Below are positions 1 to 5,725 of a stretch of DNA of 7,277 bases, in pieces. The stretch comes from a bacterium (GTDB lineage: Bacteria > Bdellovibrionota_C > UBA2361 > OMII01). Under the pieces are notes generated by a model, which saw only the letters and a list, made by a program, of their open reading frames with translations, was not told the origin of the DNA and did no database searches. Made by a program: the position numbers and the translations under genes. The DNA is taken from contig JAFMIS010000122.1 of the NCBI GenBank assembly GCA_017853915.1, positions 1 to 7,277 on the forward strand, given 5' to 3'. Every line of letters begins with the position of its first letter. Within the stretch, counting starts at the first letter, position 1.

Positions 1-31
1 CGGCGGCCCCGATTGATGACCGCAATTAATT

Positions 32-54
32 GGAGGGCGCCCGGGTCGGGCGCC
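32..54 (+). repeat. REP-like hairpin element, copy 1 (GGAG foot plus GC stem)
   Basis: The tetranucleotide GGAG (32-35) is followed at once by a perfect 8-bp stem: GGCGCCCG (36-43), loop GGT (44-46), CGGGCGCC (47-54). A GTAG or GGAG tetranucleotide at the 5' foot of a GC-rich palindrome is the hallmark of REP elements mobilised by RAYT (Y1-transposase-like) proteins. Membership of that class is an inference, because no RAYT gene is present in the window. Confidence 0.6.
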
Positions 55-99
55 GCGATGTCACAATGACCATCAATATTTTTGGTTTACGTTATACCC

Positions 100-122
100 G
101 GCGGCCGGACCGGCCGCCCTCC
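100..122 (-). repeat. REP-like hairpin element, inverted copy
   Basis: The palindrome GGCGGCCGG (100-108), A (109), CCGGCCGCC (110-118) is followed by CTCC (119-122), so on the minus strand it reads GGAG plus a GC-rich stem, as in the two forward copies. The ten bases CGCCCTCCAA (115-124) are the exact reverse complement of 30-39. A forward and an inverted element side by side is the BIME arrangement known for REPs. A T run (135-140) lies about 16 bases beyond the stem, too far for a standard intrinsic terminator. Confidence 0.6.
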
Positions 123-171
123 AAAGAGGCATCGTTTTTTGGGTGGCCCCGATTGATGATCGCCAATGATT

Positions 172-194
172 GGAGGGCGCCCGGGTCGGGCGCT
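172..194 (+). repeat. REP-like hairpin element, copy 2
   Basis: GGAG (172-175) is followed by GGCGCCCG (176-183), loop GGT, CGGGCGCT (187-194). Relative to copy 1 the outermost stem base changed from C to T, which still pairs as G-U, so all eight pairs can be kept in the folded strand. This fits selection on the fold, but it is a single substitution and could be chance. Confidence 0.6.
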
Positions 195-494
195 GAGATG
201 TCGCGAATTATCAGAGGCATTCGTCGTTTACGTTATCATCTGAATTCCGCCTATTGGTGAATCGCCAGAGTCCGGCCCTCGTATGCAGCGGCAATATCAA
301 GTGCGCCCAGATCTCAGCGACTCGGGCACTTCGTAGTCGGTTATAGATCGTTTTAGAATTCCCCAAATCATAGTCCCCGGTGTTGTAGTGATGCATGCAA
401 GAAAACCAATACCCGCCGCCCTCTTCTAGCCTTGCGTGTTTAAGGTATGGTGTTCTAGCCTTGACAGCCGTTGTTCTCACTATGCAGGTGGTCT
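195..494. other. Gene-free upstream region of the purA-like gene
   Basis: No convincing coding sequence is seen on either strand. A minus-strand frame (480-211) has no family resemblance. Visible details are the end of the second 140-bp repeat (to 236), an 8-bp palindrome TGCATGCA (392-399), and the 11-bp direct repeats at 424-434 and 453-463. TAGAAT (354-359) resembles a -10 box and TTGACA (461-466) is a perfect -35 hexamer. However, TAGAAT lacks a good -35 box, and TTGACA lacks a -10 box at 16-19 bp, so no promoter is called here. Confidence 0.6.
424..463 (+). repeat. Pair of 11-bp direct repeats before the purA-like gene
   Basis: TTCTAGCCTTG occurs at 424-434 and again at 453-463, 29 bp apart, ending 31 bp before the ATG at 495. 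The last three bases of the second copy begin the hexamer TTGACA (461-466). Position and spacing suit a regulator binding to two sites, but that is inference; a small local duplication is the alternative. Confidence 0.5.
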
Positions 495-2147
495 ATGCAG
501 CATGTTGTTCCGGGCGAGTCGCAGTTCTCTCCCTTTCCCAAGCAATTACTCTTTCCCTTTGGTCAATTTGATCTTTCCTCGCTCGTGACGGGACTTGCTC
601 CGTTTAAGAGTTCGCTCGTAGCGGTTACCGGAATCAGCACGGGCGACGAGGGTAAGGGACGCACTATTCCTGACGCTGCCCGAATTCTGCGTGGTATGAC
701 CGGACGGAGAGATATTGTCGGATTAGTATTTAAAGTTAATGGTGGCGCTAACTCAGGGCACACCGCTGATGGATTGAAGCTAAACCTATTGCCCGCAGGA
801 GTGGGCGATCCTGATGTGCAGACGCTGGGAGTCGGGCGTGGTGTTGTGGCTGACCCGCTCAAGTTTCTCTGGGAAGGAATACCGCTGGAGGAGGCGGGCT
901 ATCAGGTTTTCAGACGCCTCATCATCGATCAGAGAACGATGCTTAGTGATATCACTCACCGTGTGCTTGATAAGGTTCAAGAGGCGCAGCGTGATGTGCC
1001 CCGCGGATCGACAGGCAGAGGCATCTCGCCAGCGTTTGGCGATGAAGTCTTGCAGTACGTAATTCACTATGGGGACCTTGCTGGCGATTTCGATACGTTC
1101 TCCAGAAAAATGATAGAGCGTATCCGCCGAGCAGAGCGTCTTGCTGCCTCCTGTGATCGTATTTCACCAGCGGATTGGAGGGGGTTCTTTGAGTCGCTAT
1201 CGAACGCTGAAGTGAAGGCAAATGCTGACTCTATCGCGCGAGGCATCTACACCCCGACAACCTTCGACCTGACAGAATTCTGCGGGGCAAAACCATTTAC
1301 GTTTAACGCGGCGGCGATCGTTGACGCGTATTGGGCAGCGGGCCAGAGGTTGCGATTTAACCTCGGCAGCCTCTCTCAGAGGGTCTTCGAATGCCAGGAG
1401 GCTGGGCAGTTTGTGTTCGGCGAGTTTGGCCAGGCCTATTGGCTCGATAAGCGGCATGGGTTCAGCCCTAATGTGACCGCTTCACACACCTATGTGCCGG
1501 AGTTTTTTCAATCCGCGGAGATTCCGGTGCAGCCAATTCACAATATCGGCGTGTGTAAAGCGTATGACACTAAGGTTGGGACCCACGTCTTCTTAACTGA
1601 AATCGGTGAAGAGCATCCATTAGGGACAGCGCTTAGAAGGATTGAATTCGGAACCACAACGGGTCGACAGCGCATGGTAGGGTGGTTTGATGCGGTCGAG
1701 AAGGGCCACGTGCTTCGACACGGCGGATTTGATGAAATGGTTATCAATAAGATAGATGTTTTGACCCAGACACCTGAGCTGTCAAGTTCGTGGGATGGCG
1801 CTCTCAAGATCTGTTCGGCGTATCGGCTGCCCACTGGTGAGGTTTCCCGGGTGATGCCGGTCGATGATGGCATCAGGAGAGCCTCTTCGGCGGTGTATAC
1901 CATCTGTCCTGGCTGGAGTGAGGACATATCGCAGGTTCGCAGCTTTTGGAGCCTCCCCTTAAACGCGCAGCGTTATGTGGCTACGGCATATGCCGCTACA
2001 GTTGTCGCGGCATATGGGGAGGAGCGTTGGGTGACCCGTGATCTTCCTCGCCTACGATTGGTGGGAGTCGGGCCAGAGTCGTCGCAGGTAATTCTGGATG
2101 CACCGCGTCCTGACCAATTGATGGTGATGGCGGGTGCACTGCAGTAG
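495..2147 (+). CDS. purA: Adenylosuccinate synthetase family protein (PurA), divergent, long form
   Basis: PurA joins IMP and aspartate using GTP to form adenylosuccinate, the first committed step to AMP, in the cytosol. Numbering from ATG 495 (550 residues), the family motifs appear in order: GDEGKG 50-55 with the catalytic Asp51, GGANSGHT 83-90 with the catalytic His89, STGRGISP 172-179, EFGQ 310-313, the aspartate loop TTTGR 387-391, NKID 418-421 for guanine recognition, and GVGP 524-527. E. coli PurA has about 430 residues. This protein has about 38 extra residues before the P-loop, about 45 extra between TGRG and the Gln313 region, and about 22 extra near the C-terminus. The position matching E. 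coli Arg143, which reaches the IMP phosphate across the dimer, is Gln187, and the Gly-rich TTAGG loop is absent. A TTG start at 471 would add eight residues. ATG 495 is preferred because AGGTGG lies just upstream, though its 3-base spacing is short. Family is certain; the exact substrate is less so. Confidence 0.88.
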   Translation: MQHVVPGESQFSPFPKQLLFPFGQFDLSSLVTGLAPFKSSLVAVTGISTGDEGKGRTIPDAARILRGMTGRRDIVGLVFKVNGGANSGHTADGLKLNLLPAGVGDPDVQTLGVGRGVVADPLKFLWEGIPLEEAGYQVFRRLIIDQRTMLSDITHRVLDKVQEAQRDVPRGSTGRGISPAFGDEVLQYVIHYGDLAGDFDTFSRKMIERIRRAERLAASCDRISPADWRGFFESLSNAEVKANADSIARGIYTPTTFDLTEFCGAKPFTFNAAAIVDAYWAAGQRLRFNLGSLSQRVFECQEAGQFVFGEFGQAYWLDKRHGFSPNVTASHTYVPEFFQSAEIPVQPIHNIGVCKAYDTKVGTHVFLTEIGEEHPLGTALRRIEFGTTTGRQRMVGWFDAVEKGHVLRHGGFDEMVINKIDVLTQTPELSSSWDGALKICSAYRLPTGEVSRVMPVDDGIRRASSAVYTICPGWSEDISQVRSFWSLPLNAQRYVATAYAATVVAAYGEERWVTRDLPRLRLVGVGPESSQVILDAPRPDQLMVMAGALQ

Positions 2148-2216
2148 TACCAAGTCGAGGCTCAGATTCCTACGAGAGTCGTGCCGCGCGTATTCATAGC
2201 TCACCCCGGAGTAGAT

Positions 2217-2237
2217 TATTTTCGTGTTTCGAAAATA
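2217..2237 (+). promoter_or_regulatory. AT-rich hairpin or dyad between purA-like and membrane protein genes
   Basis: TATTTTCG (2217-2224) and CGAAAATA (2230-2237) form a perfect 8-bp inverted repeat around a 5-base loop. No T tract follows (the next bases are GGGGG), so it is not a standard terminator. It could be an operator dyad or an RNA stem in the leader of the downstream gene. Confidence 0.45.
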
Positions 2238-2240
2238 GGG

Positions 2241-2271
2241 GGTTCAGGGTATGAACCAGGAGAGGTTCTCC
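2241..2271 (+). promoter_or_regulatory. Candidate translational switch: alternative stems around the ribosome binding site
   Basis: GGTTCA (2241-2246) can pair with TGAACC (2252-2257) and leave the purine-rich binding site AGGAGAGG (2258-2265) open. Alternatively GAACC (2253-2257) pairs with GGTTC (2264-2268), enclosing AGGAGA in the loop. A third option, GGAGA (2259-2263) with TCTCC (2267-2271), buries the site directly. These stems exclude one another, as in simple RNA switches. The stems are short, and no known riboswitch class is recognised. Confidence 0.35.
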
Positions 2272-2275
2272 CGAG

Positions 2276-3292
2276 ATGACGGATACGCCCCAGACGCCCA
2301 TAGCTAGATCTGCTCCCGCAATCGGGTCCGATGAGATTGACCTGATTAATTACGTAAACATAGGGCTCATGATCTTTGCCCTCCTGCTAGCGGCATACAT
2401 GCCCTTTGAGGTCTTTATTATCGCGTATGCCGTTCTGGGCCCGTTGCACTACTTAACGGAGATTTCGTGGCTGCATGATCGGCGCTATTTTAGTGTGGGA
2501 AGATATGATTGGTGTGTTCTCGCCTTGCCGCTGATCCCGCTCGGTATGGGGTTCATCGTTGATATACCGTGGAGATCCCAGATTGATCTCATGCTCGTTG
2601 CTGGAAGCTTTACAGCCGCTGCGGGATTGGCCTTCTGCAAGGATTGGCGAAAGAAGATCGCTCTGGTCGTGATAGGATGTGGAGTCGGGTATCTAGGAAG
2701 GCGCTACGGTATCATCGCCACGTTCTTTCTGGCACTTCTTCCCACGGTAATACATGTATACGTTTTTACCGGGTTGTTTATTGTATACGGCGCGTTAAAG
2801 GGACGTAGTACGAGCGGGATCCTGTCCGCTCTTGTATATCTGGCGTCACCTCTCTTGTGTGTGTATGTATTCACAACGCCCGATAGCTACCATGCGAGTC
2901 AATACGCCCTGGAGGCATCGAAGCCGTTTCACGGACTGTGTCGTTATCTCAATCGGGTTTTCGGCGTGTCGCTTGGATACGGCGATATACAGGTCGCGAT
3001 GCGATTTTTGGCTTTCGCGTATACGTATCATTATCTCAACTGGTTCTCGAAGACTCGAGTGATTAATTGGCATGAAATGTCACAGGCACGTCTCTGTTGT
3101 ATTCTGGTTCTCTACATGATGGCGGTCGGGGCATATGCGATTAGCTACGAGGTTGGCTTCGCCGCGCTGTTGGCATTGAGCGCGGGACATGTATACCTTG
3201 AGTTTCCCCTAAATTTTCGCTCCATGGTGGGAATATTTTCGGAGCTCATACACCTAGGTGGTTTAGGATCAGCCAGCCCGCGCAAGAAATAG
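2276..3292 (+). CDS. Multi-pass inner-membrane protein with four histidines in hydrophobic segments
   Basis: This 338-residue protein is strongly hydrophobic. I see about eight to ten membrane segments, roughly at 27-43, 45-61, 78-96, 104-121, 127-140, 145-171, 180-200, 238-256, 272-291 and 294-310, with a polar N-terminal tail and a basic C-terminal tail. His58, His160, His252 and His305 fall within or at the edge of these segments, in the contexts HYL, HVY, HYL and HVY. Clustered membrane histidines are typical of di-iron or iron enzymes such as Brp/Blh beta-carotene dioxygenases, desaturases and hydroxylases. A distant relation to Brp/Blh is my best guess, not an identification. The start has AGGAGAGG 10 bases upstream. 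It lies 128 bp after the purA-like gene on the same strand and could be co-transcribed or have its own leader control. Its last 24 bp overlap the convergent phosphatase gene. Confidence 0.85.
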   Translation: MTDTPQTPIARSAPAIGSDEIDLINYVNIGLMIFALLLAAYMPFEVFIIAYAVLGPLHYLTEISWLHDRRYFSVGRYDWCVLALPLIPLGMGFIVDIPWRSQIDLMLVAGSFTAAAGLAFCKDWRKKIALVVIGCGVGYLGRRYGIIATFFLALLPTVIHVYVFTGLFIVYGALKGRSTSGILSALVYLASPLLCVYVFTTPDSYHASQYALEASKPFHGLCRYLNRVFGVSLGYGDIQVAMRFLAFAYTYHYLNWFSKTRVINWHEMSQARLCCILVLYMMAVGAYAISYEVGFAALLALSAGHVYLEFPLNFRSMVGIFSELIHLGGLGSASPRKK

Positions 3293-4171
3293 CTTTTCAA
3301 TCGCGAGACCCACGCCGCCTTTCTCGACAGGTGAGGTTATATAGGAGGCGGCCTCCTTCGCCACTTGGATAGCATTACCCGTCGCAACACCAAATCGCGC
3401 TCGTCGAAGAAAGACTTGATCAGCCTCCGAATCGCCGAAGGTCGCTACCATCGCCGGCGAGCACTGATGTATCTTAAGAAGCTCGCTAAATGCCGCCTCT
3501 CGAGTGGCTCGCATATCAACGATATTCGCGAAAACGATGTCGTCGTGGGCGGCTCCATAACTATAGGTCACCGTTATTCCCGGAATTGAGGCAAGAAGGG
3601 AGCGGAGCTGAGCCTCTGATTCCCCGACCCGTGCCATCATGACTGCCTTAATTACGAGTTCCTCTCGCATGACCTGATGTAGGGGGGAGATGCGGGCCGG
3701 TCGAGCGCAGTACTGCTGGTGGATAGTTAGCTCTTCGGTTATCCGCTCGGCGAAGAAGTCAGTCTCTGTGTAAAACTCAAGGTGACTCTTATAGGTCGTG
3801 GCGACATCGATAAGTCGGCGTAGGGTGTCATTCGACATTTCGACCCGGTAAAGCGTTTGTCCGGTTGACGGGTTCTGAATCAGCGAGCCAGCAAAAAACA
3901 TCGATGGTCCGGATATGCCGAGTTCCTGCCGTAACTCGGCGGTTGCGAAGCTTGCTCGTCCGGTAGCGAATCCGACGGATACTCCCAGCGCCTTTAGTTT
4001 GGAAATGGCGTCCTTAGTCCGCGGAGCGATGAAGTGTGATGGACCAACGAGCGTTCCATCGATGTCAAAAAAAGCCGCCACGATCGGAAAAGGAGCGCCC
4101 TCAACAATAGAATTATCGTGGATTGTCTTGGAAGCGAGTGCCGCAGGGGCGTTGTCATCGATACCTGTCAT
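3269..4171 (-). CDS. Cof-type HAD-superfamily hydrolase (class IIB phosphatase)
   Basis: The 300-residue protein has a HAD core split by a C2-type cap, like the Cof/YbjI/YidA sugar-phosphate and cofactor phosphatases. Motif I is DIDGT 36-40 (nucleophile Asp36, acid/base Asp38). Motif II is ATGR 69-72. The cap spans roughly 85-210. Motif IV is GDSEAD 246-251. Two family features differ: the usual motif III lysine (SKG-AL) aligns with Arg224 in TREAAF, and the GD-x-x-ND signature has Ala250 for Asn. Both metal-site aspartates (247 and 251) remain, so activity is plausible. The N-terminus is about 28 residues longer than usual; AGGA lies only one base before ATG, so the start is uncertain, with GTG at 4081 as an alternative. 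It is last in the minus-strand cluster, 38 bp after the lipoprotein gene. Substrate unknown. Confidence 0.9.
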   Translation of the reverse strand: MTGIDDNAPAALASKTIHDNSIVEGAPFPIVAAFFDIDGTLVGPSHFIAPRTKDAISKLKALGVSVGFATGRASFATAELRQELGISGPSMFFAGSLIQNPSTGQTLYRVEMSNDTLRRLIDVATTYKSHLEFYTETDFFAERITEELTIHQQYCARPARISPLHQVMREELVIKAVMMARVGESEAQLRSLLASIPGITVTYSYGAAHDDIVFANIVDMRATREAAFSELLKIHQCSPAMVATFGDSEADQVFLRRARFGVATGNAIQVAKEAASYITSPVEKGGVGLAIEKLFLARAG

Positions 4172-4209
4172 GTCCTGTTGGTAGCGCGTGAGACCGGAAA
4201 TGGCAAGAT

Positions 4210-4719
4210 CTAACGGGTGGGAATGGAGTGTTTCTGAGTAGCACCCGAACGGGCGGACTCTTGGGCTGTCAGGGCGCGCCCCACCTTATCGAGAAGAGAA
4301 TCAAAGAGGAGGGAATCCCGGTCTCTATATTTCCTTAATACTTCGAGGGCCTGTTCAAGCTGCCGTTGCTCGATGTACCAATGGGCCACCGAGCGATAGC
4401 GGTCAGAGATTAAACTTGCTTCAACGCCGTGCTTCTCTGCCTCATTGTACGACGCAAGGGCTCGCTCAGGTTGTCCCATTTGGAGGTATATGTCGCCCAC
4501 GGCGAGAAGATAGAAGTAGGGGTTCTCCCATTCAGGTCTGTTGGTCTGCGCCAGTCGGTCTTCCATGTGCTCTTGATAGATCACAAGTGCCTCCTCGTAG
4601 TGCCCCTGCTCGGTTTGCTGCTCAGCGAGGCGAATTGGATCTTCGTGCTCGCTGAGGGATGAGCAGGCTAGAAGCGAGGGTGGGATAACCGCGAGAGCCA
4701 GCAACACACGATACCGCAT
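4210..4719 (-). CDS. TPR-repeat lipoprotein, small
   Basis: Starting at ATG 4719 the product has 169 residues. A basic start (MRYR) and hydrophobic stretch lead to the lipobox LLAC with Cys19, the site of lipid attachment after signal peptidase II cleavage. After the cysteine come Ser-Ser-Leu rather than Asp, which in enterobacteria would favour outer-membrane sorting. The mature part holds about three TPR-like helical pairs: around 37-50 (GHYEEALVIYQEH), 70-98 (with GQPERALASYNEA) and 106-130 (with RQLEQALEVL). TPR lipoproteins generally act as scaffolds in envelope complexes; the partner is not evident. The reading frame is open upstream to 4830, but that longer start would overlap the acyltransferase gene by 95 bp and hide the signal peptide. 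ATG 4719 leaves a 16-bp gap and is chosen for that reason. Confidence 0.82.
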   Translation of the reverse strand: MRYRVLLALAVIPPSLLACSSLSEHEDPIRLAEQQTEQGHYEEALVIYQEHMEDRLAQTNRPEWENPYFYLLAVGDIYLQMGQPERALASYNEAEKHGVEASLISDRYRSVAHWYIEQRQLEQALEVLRKYRDRDSLLFDSLLDKVGRALTAQESARSGATQKHSIPTR

Positions 4720-4735
4720 CTGTCCGCGTCGTCTT

Positions 4736-5725
4736 CTAGGACCGCAGGCCGTGGTGGTCGGGGAAGGGGTGATGACCGATCTGTGCCGAGAGGTGTTCGA
4801 GGTAATCACGAGTCGAAAGAGTGGTTCCATCTGCTTGTGTGCGCCAACGTTTGTGAAACCAAACCCATTGGTCTGGGAATCGTCTGATCAGCGCTTCGAG
4901 TCTGCGATTGTACTCCTCAAGCACGGTTTTGTCATCGCCGGAATCCGGTAGCTCCTCAACAAAGACCTCGAAGGTTCGAGGTGACGAGCGAAAAAGAAAA
5001 GCGCTCACGAACCTCGCGTTGGCTCTGCGTCCCATAGCTATCAAGGAAGAGGGAGTTTTTGCGGGTGAACCAAAGAATGGCACCATCAGGCTCTCTACAC
5101 GAGTGTCTTGATCAATCAGAGCAGCGATAGTACGGCGCTCTCGCAGGCACTCAAACAGGCGCTTTACTCCGCTGCGGTCCGAGCGCCAGATCGTCTCGAT
5201 CCCATACCCCTCCCTGATACCCTTGAGGAGAGACTGGGCGATCGGATTGCGAGCCTCTCGTCCTATAGTCGTCAGGGGGATCCCCTCGGCGATGACATAT
5301 GCAGCGAGGAGGTCCCAGTTTCCGGTGTGGGCTGTTAACGCCACAATTGGGCGAGTATCCTGAACCCACGCCCGTATCGCGGGCCAGTTTGCGCAGCGTA
5401 TCTTTGACTCGCGCTGTTTTATAATCGGCCGCAGGTTGATTGACTCAAGCAGGGTTCGGCCCGCATTTGCGAAGACCTTGGGCACGATTGAGCTACTGTC
5501 GCGACTCGCCAGAAAACGTTGCAGCTGGAGTGACGCGATTCGGCGCTCGCGGGAGGGGAAGAGGCCTGCCAGGTATCCGACAAGCCAACCGATGGTACCT
5601 CGACACGAGAACGGTACTAAGCCAAGTAGGGTCATGGTCGTGGTAACAACCGATTGAGTAAGCGCGTTGGAAGGAGGGCAGGTATCCACACCCTGAGGAG
5701 TTTGCTCTACCACGGCATCGACCAT
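4736..5725 (-). CDS. Lipid A biosynthesis late acyltransferase (LpxL/HtrB family)
   Basis: Members of this family transfer a secondary acyl chain from acyl-ACP to lipid A precursors at the cytoplasmic face of the inner membrane. The 329-residue protein shows the catalytic HX4D motif as HTGNWD 133-138 (His133, Asp138), then DQD 205-207, the VPFFGSPAKTP segment 215-225 and the C-terminal QWVWFHKRWR 286-295, all diagnostic. An N-terminal hydrophobic segment (about 31-56, ending LAGLFPSRERR) matches the usual membrane anchor. Whether it is LpxL, LpxM or another member cannot be decided here, so no symbol is given. ATG 5725 directly follows an in-frame TGA and has AAGGA 12 bases upstream, inside the preceding gene. 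The 19-bp overlap with that gene suggests translational coupling. Confidence 0.93.
   Translation of the reverse strand: MVDAVVEQTPQGVDTCPPSNALTQSVVTTTMTLLGLVPFSCRGTIGWLVGYLAGLFPSRERRIASLQLQRFLASRDSSSIVPKVFANAGRTLLESINLRPIIKQRESKIRCANWPAIRAWVQDTRPIVALTAHTGNWDLLAAYVIAEGIPLTTIGREARNPIAQSLLKGIREGYGIETIWRSDRSGVKRLFECLRERRTIAALIDQDTRVESLMVPFFGSPAKTPSSLIAMGRRANARFVSAFLFRSSPRTFEVFVEELPDSGDDKTVLEEYNRRLEALIRRFPDQWVWFHKRWRTQADGTTLSTRDYLEHLSAQIGHHPFPDHHGLRS

Larger units (their letters stand above)
5..236. repeat. Diverged tandem direct repeat, two copies, 140-bp period
   Basis: Two copies of one unit begin at GGCCCCGATTGATGA (5 and 145). Positions 5-62 and 145-202 match at 52 of 58 bases by my count. 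The copies then diverge, with a one-base shift, but share GTTTACGTTAT at 85-95 and 226-236. Each copy contains a GC-rich hairpin (36-54 and 176-194). Between the copies lies an inverted version of the hairpin (100-118). The unit codes for nothing I recognise, and the open frame running through it is explained by the repeat. It is best read as intergenic repeat DNA, probably a cluster of REP-type elements; the left end may continue beyond the window. Confidence 0.85.

Noticed and set aside
100..140. Intrinsic terminator from the GC hairpin and TTTTTT run
   Set aside because: The T run begins about 16 bases after the stem instead of directly at its foot, and the hairpin recurs as a repeat element.
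30..260. Plus-strand open frame of 76 codons
   Set aside because: It runs through the REP-like hairpins and 140-bp repeats, has no family resemblance and no ribosome binding site that fits; the repeat structure explains the sequence.
211..480. Minus-strand open frame of 89 codons before the purA-like gene
   Set aside because: No recognisable domain and protein-unlike composition; it covers the direct repeats and likely control region of the plus-strand gene.
461..489. TTGACA as the -35 box of a purA promoter
   Set aside because: At 16-19 bp downstream there is no -10-like hexamer, and transcription would begin at about the ATG itself.
495..2147. Phage-type PurZ (2-aminoadenine genome synthesis)
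   Set aside because: PurZ enzymes lack the catalytic aspartate of the P-loop motif, whereas GDEGKG is intact here, and no other phage gene is nearby.
4720..4830. Longer lipoprotein start at 4830
   Set aside because: It would overlap the acyltransferase gene by 95 bp and place 37 polar residues before a clear lipoprotein signal peptide.
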